64,000 nt of DNA from Hymenobacter negativus (GCF_016056375.1 NZ_JAEDAE010000005.1:62001-126000), one strand, 5' to 3'. Shown: positions 17,601-27,118, counted from the stretch's first letter. Numbers and translations: made by a program. The notes: generated from the letters alone by a model not told the origin.

Positions 17601-18707
17601 GGCCAAACGGCCGATTTTGGCAGCGGCACCGCCGGTCGGGCTACCACCGTGGCCGCAGGCGGCACCGACATTGGCTCCGATGATTTCACACCGACCTCGA
17701 CCCCGCCGGCCCTCACGGCTTCGGCAGCCCCGGCGCTGGGTGGCACGCAGGTGTTTTCGCTGGGCGGCCGCGTGCTGGCCAGCCTCACGTATGGCAGCAC
17801 CGGCACGGTGCCCAGCCTCGTGACGGCGCGCTACTACTCCGGCACCAACCCGCCCGCGCCCTACGTGGCCAGTGCCCGGTTTGCCAATGCCTACTTCACC
17901 TTCACGGACGTGAATGGCGACGGCACTGGCTACACCTACCAGCCCACCCTCAGCTACGACCCGGCCCTGCTGGGCACCATTGCCAGCGAGGCCGCCCAGC
18001 GCATCAGCCAGCGCACGGCCAGCAACAGCGGCTACGCCACCTTCGCCACCGCCACGGTCGACCAGGCAGCCCGCACCGTCACTACCTCTGCCCAGCTCAC
18101 CCGCCTGGGCCTGCTGACCACCAGCGACCAGGCCGCCCCGCTGCCCGTGACGTTGACCAGCTTCACGGCCTTCCGCCGCGAGGCTAATGCCGAGCTAAAT
18201 TGGGTGACGGCCACCGAGAAAAACAGCGCCGGCTACGAAGTGCAGGTTTCGGGCGATGGCCGGGAATTTCGCAAGCTGGCCTTCGTGAAATCGGGCTTGG
18301 CCAACAGCTCGGCTCCGCAGTTCTACCAGTACCTCGACACCGAAGCTGGCAAAGCCGGCCTGCGCTACTACCGCCTGCGCCAGCTCGACCTCGACGGTAC
18401 GGAATCTTTCTCGCCGGTGCAGGTGGTGAGCTTTGGCGAAGCTGCCCCCACGGCCGCCCTGGCCGCCTACCCCAGCCCCTTCGCTACGACCCTGACGGTG
18501 GCCGTGAACGGGCCCGCCCTGAACGACCTCGCGCCCCTCACCATCACCGATGCAATGGGCCGCGTGGTGTACTCGGAGGCGGTGAAGCTGGCCGCCGGCA
18601 CCACCCGCCTCGAGCTGACTCAGCTGGGCGCGCTGCCCGCGGGCGTGTATCTGCTGCACGTTGCGCTGCCCAGCCAGGTGCAGCATTTGAAAATTGTGAA
18701 ACAATAG
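14640..18707 (+). CDS. Secreted right-handed beta-helix protein with T9SS type A sorting domain
   Basis: This 1355-aa surface or extracellular protein has a signal peptide (about residues 13-34, SLLSALLLSAAGAGAQ). A very long Gly/Ser/Thr/Asn-rich region (about 60-950) follows, built from recurring strands such as TISGNTFSNF, AVANNTISGL and SISNNTITTV. This is the pattern of right-handed parallel beta-helices (PbH1 repeats), as in pectate-lyase folds and adhesins. A later beta-sandwich segment (about 1150-1260, VTLTSFTAFRREANAELNW) is the common Bacteroidota domain before sorting signals. The C-terminal T9SS sorting domain is AYPSPFATTLTV ... LPAGVYLLHV. No catalytic residues can be named, so it may be an adhesin or a polysaccharide lyase relative. 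The ATG at 14640 puts the signal peptide close to the start; an ATG at 14538 would add 34 residues. Confidence 0.87.
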   Translation: MQKLDSLLCSRKKSGRRFSLLSALLLSAAGAGAQTLSGTYYVGSSTSPNPARTYADLPAAMTALGNGVTANSSVTFTLLDAAYPLGATSLVVPAVALSTGQGVSLVPAAGVSPVISGSNTTALIDLNGTDYFTISGYDGSTSARTLTLRNTAAGPAVLLRNDATYNTLRNLIIESANTSTSSGTVLFSTSTGTTGNDFNTLASCDVRPANNSTTVLPANGIYSVGTAGATNSDNTVRGCTIYNFTATGLNVNTNSGDNWTVGGATAAEGNTVYETVSRSVDLRFLRLGSGSTHTVSNNQLYYASGTLSAAFYGVVLVGGTGHTVSNNAIGGSQAGAGGTAFTIGAVASFVYPIYLDLSATAGAAVTTVQGNVIRNFASASTGTMYGVHARNGTANIVTLQANTIGGTSAGQGITHAGTFYGFDLGNAVGATVQNNTVAGITTTVTNATGLSGTLAGVNMSSSSASTISGNTFSNFNGTTTNTVTSNTVNTANATPVAGVYVSGSGAATISGNTMSTLASGSTYATGGTGVNIALAGVWLNGGGAVAVANNTISGLTAATGGAAVFGIYSSGSGSGTISGNQISGLSSSLTAAAQLAGINSTGSGVVAISTNTLSSLSQSGASGNLYGIQNTAATGSDVTGNTITNVTYAGTSTGQTVYGISANGSNSISNNTITTVQATGPANANVRGMYVGGTSAVAIVSGNAVSTVLNGTSGASTNTAGIYVGATSGVMGAVTISGNRISNVGTTATAAPTGGTVYTVTGLQCGASAAGSVIERNRVWNVYGSSAGTGANADQVRGLAVIGTYSGTFANNQISLAAGAATQLSFGIQDLSTTGSNSYYYNSVYLAPAGAAAASSYGFWRSATTTPATVQLRNNLLYNGRTAASGATAYAIGTASTTGWSATTSDYNLLISPSATAVGNWGGTALSFASWKTAQPAGSGGDASSLSTTSAAVPAANLFTDLATGNLDINPANPEAWYANGTGVQVAGQTADFGSGTAGRATTVAAGGTDIGSDDFTPTSTPPALTASAAPALGGTQVFSLGGRVLASLTYGSTGTVPSLVTARYYSGTNPPAPYVASARFANAYFTFTDVNGDGTGYTYQPTLSYDPALLGTIASEAAQRISQRTASNSGYATFATATVDQAARTVTTSAQLTRLGLLTTSDQAAPLPVTLTSFTAFRREANAELNWVTATEKNSAGYEVQVSGDGREFRKLAFVKSGLANSSAPQFYQYLDTEAGKAGLRYYRLRQLDLDGTESFSPVQVVSFGEAAPTAALAAYPSPFATTLTVAVNGPALNDLAPLTITDAMGRVVYSEAVKLAAGTTRLELTQLGALPAGVYLLHVALPSQVQHLKIVKQ

Positions 18708-18791
18708 CGGAAAGAGCTGCCTGGCCTGGTCTGACCATGTCGAGCAACTCTCGACACTTAGCAATTGATAACTATAAACCCACCCTTTCGC

Positions 18792-21449
18792 ATGAAAAAA
18801 CCACTAATCCTTCTGGCCCTGAGTGCGCTGGCCCTGGACTCGGCGCAGGCCCAGACCACGGTGCCGGTGCGCTCACTGTACGCCGACTTCGGCCCCAACG
18901 ACGTCACCAACGGCAACATCACGCCCAGCCCCGATGCCAACGGCAACTACTGGAACAACATCTTGAACAATACCGGCGTGGCCGACACCTTCCGGCTGGT
19001 GGACAAGGCCAACGCGGCCACCGGCATTAAGCTGAAGGTTGGGCCCAACTTCCTCACCAACGGCATCGCCACCGGCGGCTTGCTGGCCCCGAGCGCGGCC
19101 CTGCTGGGCCAATACGCCATTGCCACGGCCACGCAGGACTACTTTTTCGTGCAGGGCACCGGCTCTACGGCCACGGGCACGCTGCGCATCAGCGGCCTCG
19201 ACCCCACCAAGCGCTACGTGTTTCACGTGTTTGGTAGCCGCAACGCCACCGCCGAAACGCGGGTGTCGCAGTACCGCTTCACCGGGGCCACCACCAGCAC
19301 CATCACCCAAACCACCACCGGCCCCAACGTGGGCGCCAATGGCTACGCCGGCAACAACAACACGATAACCGATTCGGATACGCTCTCGGCCGACGGCAGC
19401 GGCGTTATCACCATGGAGCTGAGCAAAACGGTGGGTTCGTATGCCTACCTCAATCTGATGCGCATCGACATCGTGCCGGGCCGCGGCACCGTGCCGGTGG
19501 TGAACTACGCCTTTCAGAACCCCGGCTTCGAGCTGGGCAACCTAAACTTCTGGACCACGGTGGCGCGCGGCACCGGCGCAGCCGCCACGGTGAACACCGC
19601 CACCAAACACGCCGGCACCTACGCGGCCCAGCTCACGGGCGGCAGCCTGGGGCTGGAGCAGCAAATCAGCTACCGCGCCACCACGGGCGTGAACGCCTAC
19701 AAGCTGAGCGGCTACTTCTACAATCCGTCTACTGGTGCGCTCAGTGGCAGCCAGTCGGCGCACCTGGAGCTGCTGTATTATAGCAGCACCCAGGCGCTGC
19801 TGGGCCGGTTCAAATCCGACTCGCTGGTGGCCGCCTCGCCTACTAATACCTGGACCCGGCTGGAAGCCGTGGGCACCATTCCCACGGGTACGGCTTTCGT
19901 GAAAGCGGCCGCCGTGTGGCGCAATGCGGCCGGCACCGCCACCGGCGCGGTGTATTTCGACGACCTGCTACTGCAAGCCTACTACCCGCAGAACCCTAAT
20001 AAAATTGCCTTCATCGGCTCGTCGGTGCTCACCGGCGTGGGCTCGACCAACAGCAACCGCGGCTACACCACGCTCTACTCGGAGCTGCTGACGCGCCGCG
20101 CCACCGCCGGCACCGGCGGCCCCTGGGTGACCACCAACCTGGGCGTGCCCGGCAACAACACCATCGACGTGCTCGGCCGCTTCGATAACGACGTGCTGCC
20201 CACCGCCAGTAAGTACGTGCTGGTGGGCCTGGTGCTCGGCAACGAGGGCATCATCACCGGCGGGCAGCCAATTTTCGACCAGTTCCGCACCAACATGCAG
20301 CGCATCATCAGTCTGGCCCGCACCGACGGCCTGACGCCGGTGGTGGCCCTGGGCTACGGCCGCAACGACTACGCCGCCACCCAGTACACCTTTGTGCGCC
20401 AGATGAACCTGCTCCTCCACGGCTGGAACGTACCCAGCGTGAACCTGCTGGGCGGCGTGGACGACGGCAACGGCCGCTATGCCACCGGCTACTGGTGGGA
20501 TGCCCTGCACCCCAACGACCTCGGCCATACCGAGCTGATGTACACTCTGGTGCCCTCGCTGTTCGATGCGCTTGGTGCCAACAAGCCCCTGCCCCGCCGC
20601 AAGGTGAGCAACGGCATCACCCTCACCAAGACCAACGGCGTAGCCACCAACATTATCCGGATGGTGCCCGAGGAAATCGTGCATCCCTTCACGCAGGCCA
20701 TCCGCTTCAAAACGGGCGGCGCAGGCCGGCTCGTGGAAATCCGCGACAGCGCGGGCCTCGCGGCAGGCACCATCAGCGTGAGCAGCGGCGGCGTAGTGAC
20801 GTACCAGTCGGCCAAAGGCCGGAGCATTGTGGGCTCGGTGCCGGTCACTAATAACCGCTGGCACAAGCTGGTGCTCACGCACTACTACGCCCGCGGCGCC
20901 ACCATGCTCTACGTCGACAGCGTGAGCGAAGGCACCGTGCAGGAGCGCCTGCGCCCCACCCGCTTCGACCTCGGCGGCAGCGCCGCTCCCACCCGCGTGC
21001 AGTTCCGCGACTGGATGTTCTTCCGCGCGGGCATGAACCAGGACGAAATCCTGGCCCTGGCCGCCGATTCGCTCCTGAAAGGCAGCCTGGAAATCTACGC
21101 GCCCCTCGACGGCCGCCGCGTGGCCACTACCGACTCGCTCGCCAACCTGGCCCAGAGCACCAACACGCTGGCCCGCATCAGCGGCCCGCTGGCGGTGCGC
21201 GAGAGCGCCTTCGCCGCCCAGTTCAGCCTCTACCCCAATCCTACCGCTGGCCTCGTTACCATCGCGGGCCCCGTGGCGCTGGAAGGCACCCAGGCCGTGG
21301 TGTACGATGCGCTGGGTAAGGCCGTGCTCACCACCCGCCTCACCAGCGGCCGCCTCAACCTGAGTGCCCTCGCGCCGGGCGTGTACTCGCTGGTGCTCAA
21401 TACCCGCGAGGGCCTGGTGCACAAGCGCGTAGTGCGGGAACAGGAGTAG
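18792..21449 (+). CDS. Multidomain SGNH/GDSL esterase with LamG-like and T9SS sorting domains
   Basis: This 885-aa secreted protein has a signal peptide (KPLILLALSALALDSAQAQ). An N-terminal beta-sandwich follows (about 25-215), then a carbohydrate-binding-like module (about 230-380). The SGNH hydrolase domain (about 390-590) has block I IAFIGSSVLTG, block II LGVPGNNT, block III GLVLGNEG and block V DALHPNDLGH (catalytic Asp and His). A concanavalin/LamG-like domain (about 620-775) and a T9SS sorting domain (FSLYPNPTAGLVTI, LAPGVYSLVL) complete it. SGNH enzymes of this form usually remove acetyl or other acyl groups from polysaccharides. The ATG at 18792 is preferred over 18765 because it begins the signal peptide. 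It follows the beta-helix gene by 84 bp and ends at a strong terminator. Confidence 0.87.
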   Translation: MKKPLILLALSALALDSAQAQTTVPVRSLYADFGPNDVTNGNITPSPDANGNYWNNILNNTGVADTFRLVDKANAATGIKLKVGPNFLTNGIATGGLLAPSAALLGQYAIATATQDYFFVQGTGSTATGTLRISGLDPTKRYVFHVFGSRNATAETRVSQYRFTGATTSTITQTTTGPNVGANGYAGNNNTITDSDTLSADGSGVITMELSKTVGSYAYLNLMRIDIVPGRGTVPVVNYAFQNPGFELGNLNFWTTVARGTGAAATVNTATKHAGTYAAQLTGGSLGLEQQISYRATTGVNAYKLSGYFYNPSTGALSGSQSAHLELLYYSSTQALLGRFKSDSLVAASPTNTWTRLEAVGTIPTGTAFVKAAAVWRNAAGTATGAVYFDDLLLQAYYPQNPNKIAFIGSSVLTGVGSTNSNRGYTTLYSELLTRRATAGTGGPWVTTNLGVPGNNTIDVLGRFDNDVLPTASKYVLVGLVLGNEGIITGGQPIFDQFRTNMQRIISLARTDGLTPVVALGYGRNDYAATQYTFVRQMNLLLHGWNVPSVNLLGGVDDGNGRYATGYWWDALHPNDLGHTELMYTLVPSLFDALGANKPLPRRKVSNGITLTKTNGVATNIIRMVPEEIVHPFTQAIRFKTGGAGRLVEIRDSAGLAAGTISVSSGGVVTYQSAKGRSIVGSVPVTNNRWHKLVLTHYYARGATMLYVDSVSEGTVQERLRPTRFDLGGSAAPTRVQFRDWMFFRAGMNQDEILALAADSLLKGSLEIYAPLDGRRVATTDSLANLAQSTNTLARISGPLAVRESAFAAQFSLYPNPTAGLVTIAGPVALEGTQAVVYDALGKAVLTTRLTSGRLNLSALAPGVYSLVLNTREGLVHKRVVREQE

Positions 21450-21464
21450 CTAACCCGTTTTCTA

Positions 21465-21508
21465 ACAAAAAAGAGCGGCTGCCTGACTGGGCAGCCGCTC
21501 TTTTTTGT
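21465..21508. terminator. Strong intrinsic terminator
   Basis: A 19-bp perfect stem (21465-21483 with 21490-21508) with a 6-nt loop ends in a T-run and starts with an A-run. It closes the unit of the SGNH esterase and isolates the downstream utilization locus. Confidence 0.95.
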
Positions 21509-21781
21509 CTTCGTAATAGTCAGAGCATGGTTGATTTTTCTGATTTCGTGCGGAATCAGGTTCCGCCTGGCCGGCCTGATTGGCTGGAGAAGCCCGGGGG
21601 TTCGCATCTTGCAGAAGATTAGCGTGCTGCCGGTTCCCGGCGCCGCCGGCCAGTTCCTGCTGGAACCTCCAAGTGGGTGGTAGCCACGCGGCAGCCGCCC
21701 AGCCCGCCCCAGAACTATCGCGCATATATTTTGCTTTATTGCCTGATTGTTAATTTTAGCTGTGTTTTACCCTGACCCTGC
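21509..21781. other. Intergenic leader before the ECF sigma gene
   Basis: 273 bp are AT-rich near the sigma start (21718-21770). The tract contains TATATTTTG, one base longer than the TAnnTTTG consensus. This is a plausible promoter zone, but the exact elements are uncertain and no small gene is seen. Confidence 0.35.
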
Positions 21782-22372
21782 GTGGAAATAGCGCGCGAAT
21801 TTTCGGAGCTGGACTGCCTGCGCCGCCTCAATCAGGGCGACGAACGGGCCTTTGATGCCCTGTTCCGGCACTACAGCGCGCTGGTCTACCGGTTTTCCTA
21901 CGGCTACCTCAAGTCACGTACCGATGCCGAGGAAATTGTGCAGGAGTGCTTTCTGAAAATCTGGGAAAAGCGCGAGCAGCTGCGCGACGACGTGCCCCTG
22001 AAGGCCTACCTCTTCACCACGGCCCACAACGCCATCCTCAACCAGCTGCGGCGGCAGCAGCAGCGCAACCGCTTCCAGACCTACACCGCCGGCCTGGCCC
22101 CAGGGCAGGTGGGCAACGAGGTAGAATTCTCGGAGCTTGAATCTCTCTACCAAGCCGCTTTGGAACAATTGCCGCCCAAGCGACGCGAGATTTTCATCCT
22201 GAGCCGGCAGCAGGGCCTCTCCTACCCCGAGATTGCCCAGCAGCTCAACCTGTCGGTGAAAACCGTGGAAGCCCAGATGACGCAGGCCCTGAAATTCCTA
22301 CGCGGCTACTTCCAGGCCCACGGCGAGAGCATCGTGGCACTGATGCTGTGGCTGGCCATTGCCAATTCTTAA
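21782..22372 (+). CDS. ECF RNA polymerase sigma-70 factor (FecI-like)
   Basis: This 196-aa sigma factor has region 2 at about 12-85 (FDALFRHYSALVYRFSYGYL, TDAEEIVQECFLKIWE) and region 4 at about 125-180 (LPPKRREIFILSRQQGLSYPEIAQQLN, written here only as the segment around PKRREIFIL and YPEIAQQL). It has no region 3. The start is a GTG at 21782. An ORF extension toward a hydrophobic C-terminus (IVALMLWLAIANS) follows region 4, as in many Bacteroidota ECF factors. With the FecR gene next to it and an STN-bearing SusC two genes on, it most likely directs transcription of the SusCD locus when the outer-membrane receptor senses its glycan. Confidence 0.93.
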   Translation: MEIAREFSELDCLRRLNQGDERAFDALFRHYSALVYRFSYGYLKSRTDAEEIVQECFLKIWEKREQLRDDVPLKAYLFTTAHNAILNQLRRQQQRNRFQTYTAGLAPGQVGNEVEFSELESLYQAALEQLPPKRREIFILSRQQGLSYPEIAQQLNLSVKTVEAQMTQALKFLRGYFQAHGESIVALMLWLAIANS

Positions 22373-22543
22373 TTTTTTTTCAGAAGCCAGTAAGGGTGCT
22401 AGGCGCTAGCGGTGTATTACTGCAAACGATTGGGGAACTACGCCCCGATTGGTCGTAAGTCCACACTCACCCCGCGCTCTACCACTCAGAGATACTGGCT
22501 GTTACCTTCCAGCTATTTCGCACCCCGCATTTTTCAGCAGCCC

Positions 22544-23563
22544 ATGGCTTTTTCCGTTACCAAAGACCTTTTCCAGAATTACCTCGCCGGCCGCACCACG
22601 GCAGCCGAAGCCGAGGCCGTAGCCGCCTGGCTGGCCGAACCTACCAACCAAGCCCTGGCCGAGCCCTGGATGCGCCGGCACTGGGACGCCCTGGCCGCCG
22701 CGCCCGCCAGCATTCCCGTGGCTGCCGAAGAGCCCAGCTACGACGCCCTGCTGAACTCCCTGCACCTGAAGCTGGGCTTTGATGCGCCGGTGCCAGCTAC
22801 TGTGGCCGCATCGCGGTGGCAGCGCTGGGCCGCGGCCGCGGCGCTGGCCGGCACCGTGGCCGGCGGCGGCTGGCTGCTGTATTCGCAGCGCGTGCTGGCC
22901 CCGCAGGAAGTGGCCACGGCCTACGGCCAGGTCGACACCATTAAGCTGCCCGACGGCTCCGAAGCCACCCTGAACGGCCACTCCACGCTGCGCTACGCCA
23001 ATTCCTGGGCCGCCAACAAGCCCCGCGAGGTGTGGCTGGATGGCGAAGGCTACTTCTCGGTGAAGCACCAGCCCAACAACCAGCGCTTTGTGGTGCACAC
23101 CCGCGCCGGCTTTGCGGTGGAAGTGCTGGGCACCAAGTTCACCGTGTACCGCCGCCGCGACCAGGCCCGGGTGGTACTGCTATCGGGCAAGGTGCGGGTT
23201 GATTTCGACGACCAGCAGCGCCCCGACGTGATTCTGAAGCCCGGCGAGCTGCTCGAAACCCGCGACTCGCAGCCCCGGGCCGCCGTGCACAAGGCCGTGC
23301 GCACCGCCCCCTACGCCGCCTGGAAAGACGCCAAGTTGGTGCTGGAAGAAACCAGCATTGCCGAGCTGGCCACCCGCCTGCAGGACACCTACGGCGTGGA
23401 AGTGGTGGTGAACAGCCCCGAGCTCAGCGAGCGCCGCATGACCGGCACCGTGCCCGTGGGCGACCTCGAAGTGCTGCTCCAAGCCCTGCAAGAAACCTTC
23501 CACCTGAAGGCCACCCGCGAGGCGGGCCGCATTGTGCTCTCCGATAACACTGCTGCAAAATAG
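22544..23563 (+). CDS. FecR family anti-sigma regulator
   Basis: This 339-aa FecR-type inner-membrane protein has a short cytoplasmic helical part (about 1-90, FQNYLAGRTTAAEAEAVAAWL) that would bind the sigma factor. One transmembrane helix (about 93-113) follows, then a periplasmic FecR beta-domain (about 125-225) and a C-terminal DUF4974/STN-like domain (about 260-335, LVLEETSIAELATRLQDTYG). The ATG at 22544 gives the usual FecR N-terminus; an upstream start at 22412 adds 44 residues with no family resemblance. It lies 171 bp after the sigma gene and 66 bp before susC. It should relay the signal from the SusC STN domain to the ECF sigma factor. Confidence 0.92.
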   Translation: MAFSVTKDLFQNYLAGRTTAAEAEAVAAWLAEPTNQALAEPWMRRHWDALAAAPASIPVAAEEPSYDALLNSLHLKLGFDAPVPATVAASRWQRWAAAAALAGTVAGGGWLLYSQRVLAPQEVATAYGQVDTIKLPDGSEATLNGHSTLRYANSWAANKPREVWLDGEGYFSVKHQPNNQRFVVHTRAGFAVEVLGTKFTVYRRRDQARVVLLSGKVRVDFDDQQRPDVILKPGELLETRDSQPRAAVHKAVRTAPYAAWKDAKLVLEETSIAELATRLQDTYGVEVVVNSPELSERRMTGTVPVGDLEVLLQALQETFHLKATREAGRIVLSDNTAAK

Positions 23564-23629
23564 TGTTGGCAACCCGCCAATTTCTCCCCCTTTTACAACC
23601 CACCTTTTTCACAAAATTCCCATAACCCC

Positions 23630-26600
23630 ATGAATCGACCCATTACGCATCTGCGTCGGCAATACGCCCTGCCGGCTTGCCTGACGGCGGGAATGCTGGT
23701 GTTTCAAGCCTCCGCCATGCCGGCAGCGGCCCAGCTGCTGGCCTTTCACCAGGAGCAGCCCGCTACCGCCTCCCCCGCCGCTCCGGCCCCCGTAGCGGGC
23801 GAAAGTGTGGCCCTGAAAACCCTGCTGCACCAGTGGGAAAAGGACCACCACGTCACCATTTTCTACGAAAGCTCGCTGGTGGGCAGCAAGCGCGTGGTGC
23901 CCCAGGCCGGTGTGACCACCCTGGACAACAAGTTGGCCGCCGTGCTGCCGCAGGCCGACCTGCGCTTCAAAAAAATTCGTGACGATTACTACCTGATTAT
24001 CAGCAAGCCGGAGGTAGTTGCCAATTCTGGCAGCAGAACGTCGGCTGCCGGCGTTACGGCCGCCGACGTGCCCGTATCGGGCCGCGTGACTTCGGCCACC
24101 GGCGAAGGCCTGCCCGGCGTGACGGTGCTCGTGAAAGGCACCACCATCGGCACCACCACTGGGGCCGACGGTTCGTTTTCGCTGAACGCACCGGAAGGCA
24201 GCACGTTGGTGTTCAGCTCGGTGGGCTTTGCCCGGCAGGAAGTGGCCGTAACCGGTGCTACCAGCGCCCTGGCCATTGCGCTGAAGGACGACCAGCAGGC
24301 CCTGAACGAAGTAGTGGTGGTGGGCTACGGCACCCAGAGCCGCCAGGAACTGACCACGGCCGTCACCTCGGTAAACTCGGCCGCCATCGAGCGCCAGCCG
24401 GTGGCCGGCTTCGACCAGGCGCTGCAGGGCCAGGCCCCCGGCGTGCAGGTATCGGCCCCCAGCGGCGCGCCCGGCGCGGGCATCACCGTGCGGATTCGCG
24501 GCAACGCCACCATCGGCCTGAACGCCTCGCCGCTGTATGTGATTGATGGGATTCCGGTGCTGCCGACTTACGACCAGGAGCTGGCCGTGGGTGCTCAACG
24601 CCCCAACCCGCTCAACGCCATCAACCCCAACGACATCGAGAGCATTGATGTGCTGAAGGACGGCGCGGCCTCGGCCATCTACGGCGTGCGCGCCTCCAAC
24701 GGCGTGGTGGTGATTACGACCAAGCGCGGCAAGGTGGGCAAGGCCACGGTGGGCTTCAGCACCTATTTCGGCCGCCAGACCATTCGCAAAAAGCTGGACT
24801 TGCTGAACGGCAAGCAGTTTGCCGCCCTCTACAACGACGAGCAAACCAACGCGGGCCTGTCGCCGGCCTACAACCCCGACACGGTACGCACCAACACCGA
24901 CTGGCAAAACGAGGTGTACCGGCCGGCCAACATTCAGAACTACCAGCTAAACGTGAGCGGCGGCACCGATAAAACCCGCTACTACCTGTCGGGCGGCTAC
25001 TTCAAGCAAGATGGCATCAGCCTGAACTCGGGCTTCGACCGCTACACCTTCAAGCTCAACCTCGACCAGCAGCTGAGCAGCCGCTTCCGGGCCGGCACCA
25101 GCCTCAACCTGAGCCGCACCAACAACAACAACAGCTCGCGCAGCGAGAACGGCGCCGGCAGCTCGGGCACGGTGCTGGGCACCCTGGCCTCGATTCCGAC
25201 CATGCCGGTGCGCAACCCCGACGGCACCTACGCGGTGAACCCCTTCGCCCGCAACTTCGACAACCCCATCGGCAACCTGCTCGAAACCAGCAACAAGGCC
25301 GTGATTTACCAGGTTATCGGCAACGTGTATGCTGAGTTGGACATCCTTAAAAACCTGACCCTGCGCTCGTCGGCCGGCATCGACTTCCGCTCGCAGATTG
25401 AGAACGAGTTTATTACCCGCGACTACCCCGGCACCTCGGCCCCCGGCACGGCCGAAGCCAACAAGGGCTCCGGGCGCACCGGCACCAACCAGCAGGTTAT
25501 CTGGCTGCAGGAAAACACCCTGACCTACCGCCCCAGCCTGGGCGACAAGCACAACCTGACGCTGCTGGCCGGCGAGTCGATGCAGGCCTCGGACCGCTTC
25601 ACGTCCAGCGCCAGCGGCAAAGGCTACGCCGCCAACGCCGTGCCCTTCCTCTCGGGCGTGTCGGTGTTCAACAAGCCCAGCAGCTACGAGGACCAGTGGG
25701 GCCTGCTCAGCTTCTTCGGGCGCGCCACCTACGACTATGAGCAGCGCTACCTGGCCTCGCTCAGCTTGCGGGCCGACGGCTCCAGCCGCTTCCGGGATGG
25801 CCGCAAATTTGGCTACTTCCCCGCCGCCAGCGTGGGCTGGCGCGTGTCGAACGAACCGTTCTTCCCCCAGAATAAGGTGGTATCGGACCTGAAGCTACGC
25901 GGCAGCTTTGGCGCCAACGGCAACCAGGAATTCTACACCTACCAGCGCTTCTCGCAGTACGGTGTGGGCTACAGCTACCCTGGCACGGGCATCACGGTAG
26001 CGCCGGGTATCACCCAGAGCGCCATCGGCAACAACGACCTGAAGTGGGAAACCACCTACCAGTACAACGGCGGCCTGGACCTGGGCTTGCTGAATAACCG
26101 CCTGACCTTCACGGCCGACGTGTACCGCAAACACACCAAGGACCTGCTGCTCCTGGTAAGCATTCCGCCCAGCACCGGCGCCGAAGACCTGCGGATTCTG
26201 CAGAACGTGGGCAGCATCCAGAACCAGGGCCTGGAGCTGGGCCTGACTACCAACAACGTGCAGCCCCTCAACGGCTTTGGCTGGACCACCAACCTGAACT
26301 TCACCATGAACCGCAACAAGGTGCTCGACCTGGGCCAGGCGGTGGACAGTGACGGGAAAATCGGCGACCGCCGCCTCGAATCCGGCAACGGCTTCGTGCT
26401 GACCGGCCAGCCGCTGGGCGTGTTCTACGGCTACCAGGTGCAGAGCATCTTCCAGACCCAGGCCGAGGTGGACGCCGCCGCCAAGCAAAGCCCCGGCAAA
26501 ACGGCCCCCGGCGACATCCGCTTCCGTGACCTGAACAACGACGGCATCATCAACGACAAGGACCGCACGATTATCGGCAACCCCAACCCCAAGTCGATTG

Positions 26601-27088
26601 CCGGCGTGACCAACACCTTCACCTTCAAAGGCCTGGAGCTGAGCATCTTCTTCCAGGGCAGCTTCGGCAACGACATCTACAACCAGAACCTGGAGGCGCT
26701 GGAAAGCATGCGCGACCCGATTAACCAGACCACCCGCGTGCTCAACCGCTGGACGCCTACCAACACGAACACCAACGTGCCCCGCGCCATCGCCGCCGAC
26801 CCCAACGGCAACGCCCGCTACTCGGACCGCTTCATTGAGGACGGCTCCTACGTGCGCCTCAAAAACCTGACCCTGGCTTACAACCTGCCCACTAGCCTCA
26901 TCAAGCACGCCGCCCTGAGCAACCTGCGCCTCTACGTGACCGGCCAGAACCTGGTAACCTGGACGCACTACTCGGGCTACGACCCGGAAGTGAGCTCCGA
27001 CCCCTTCTCTACCACCGGCCAGGGCCGCGACTTCGGGGTGTACCCCCAGACGCGCACCTACACCGTGGGTCTCAACGCCTCGTTCTAA
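23630..27088 (+). CDS. SusC/RagA family TonB-linked outer-membrane transporter with STN domain
   Basis: This 1152-aa outer-membrane receptor has, in order: a signal sequence; an STN (secretin/TonB N-terminal) signalling domain at about 60-126 (ALKTLLHQWEKDHHVTIFYE); and a carboxypeptidase-regulatory-like domain at about 147-222 (VSGRVTSATGEGLPGVTVLV). The SusC signature LNEVVVVGYG (225-234), plug (235-345, LYVIDGIPVLP) and 22-strand barrel follow. It pairs with the SusD lipoprotein downstream to import oligosaccharides with TonB energy. The STN domain is only present in transducer-type receptors, which matches the adjacent sigma and FecR genes. Neighbouring GH30 genes suggest a beta-glucan-type ligand, but this is inference. 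Confidence 0.96.
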   Translation: MNRPITHLRRQYALPACLTAGMLVFQASAMPAAAQLLAFHQEQPATASPAAPAPVAGESVALKTLLHQWEKDHHVTIFYESSLVGSKRVVPQAGVTTLDNKLAAVLPQADLRFKKIRDDYYLIISKPEVVANSGSRTSAAGVTAADVPVSGRVTSATGEGLPGVTVLVKGTTIGTTTGADGSFSLNAPEGSTLVFSSVGFARQEVAVTGATSALAIALKDDQQALNEVVVVGYGTQSRQELTTAVTSVNSAAIERQPVAGFDQALQGQAPGVQVSAPSGAPGAGITVRIRGNATIGLNASPLYVIDGIPVLPTYDQELAVGAQRPNPLNAINPNDIESIDVLKDGAASAIYGVRASNGVVVITTKRGKVGKATVGFSTYFGRQTIRKKLDLLNGKQFAALYNDEQTNAGLSPAYNPDTVRTNTDWQNEVYRPANIQNYQLNVSGGTDKTRYYLSGGYFKQDGISLNSGFDRYTFKLNLDQQLSSRFRAGTSLNLSRTNNNNSSRSENGAGSSGTVLGTLASIPTMPVRNPDGTYAVNPFARNFDNPIGNLLETSNKAVIYQVIGNVYAELDILKNLTLRSSAGIDFRSQIENEFITRDYPGTSAPGTAEANKGSGRTGTNQQVIWLQENTLTYRPSLGDKHNLTLLAGESMQASDRFTSSASGKGYAANAVPFLSGVSVFNKPSSYEDQWGLLSFFGRATYDYEQRYLASLSLRADGSSRFRDGRKFGYFPAASVGWRVSNEPFFPQNKVVSDLKLRGSFGANGNQEFYTYQRFSQYGVGYSYPGTGITVAPGITQSAIGNNDLKWETTYQYNGGLDLGLLNNRLTFTADVYRKHTKDLLLLVSIPPSTGAEDLRILQNVGSIQNQGLELGLTTNNVQPLNGFGWTTNLNFTMNRNKVLDLGQAVDSDGKIGDRRLESGNGFVLTGQPLGVFYGYQVQSIFQTQAEVDAAAKQSPGKTAPGDIRFRDLNNDGIINDKDRTIIGNPNPKSIAGVTNTFTFKGLELSIFFQGSFGNDIYNQNLEALESMRDPINQTTRVLNRWTPTNTNTNVPRAIAADPNGNARYSDRFIEDGSYVRLKNLTLAYNLPTSLIKHAALSNLRLYVTGQNLVTWTHYSGYDPEVSSDPFSTTGQGRDFGVYPQTRTYTVGLNASF

Positions 27089-27118
27089 GCCGCTTGTTTG
27101 CCTAGCCTTCTAATTCCC

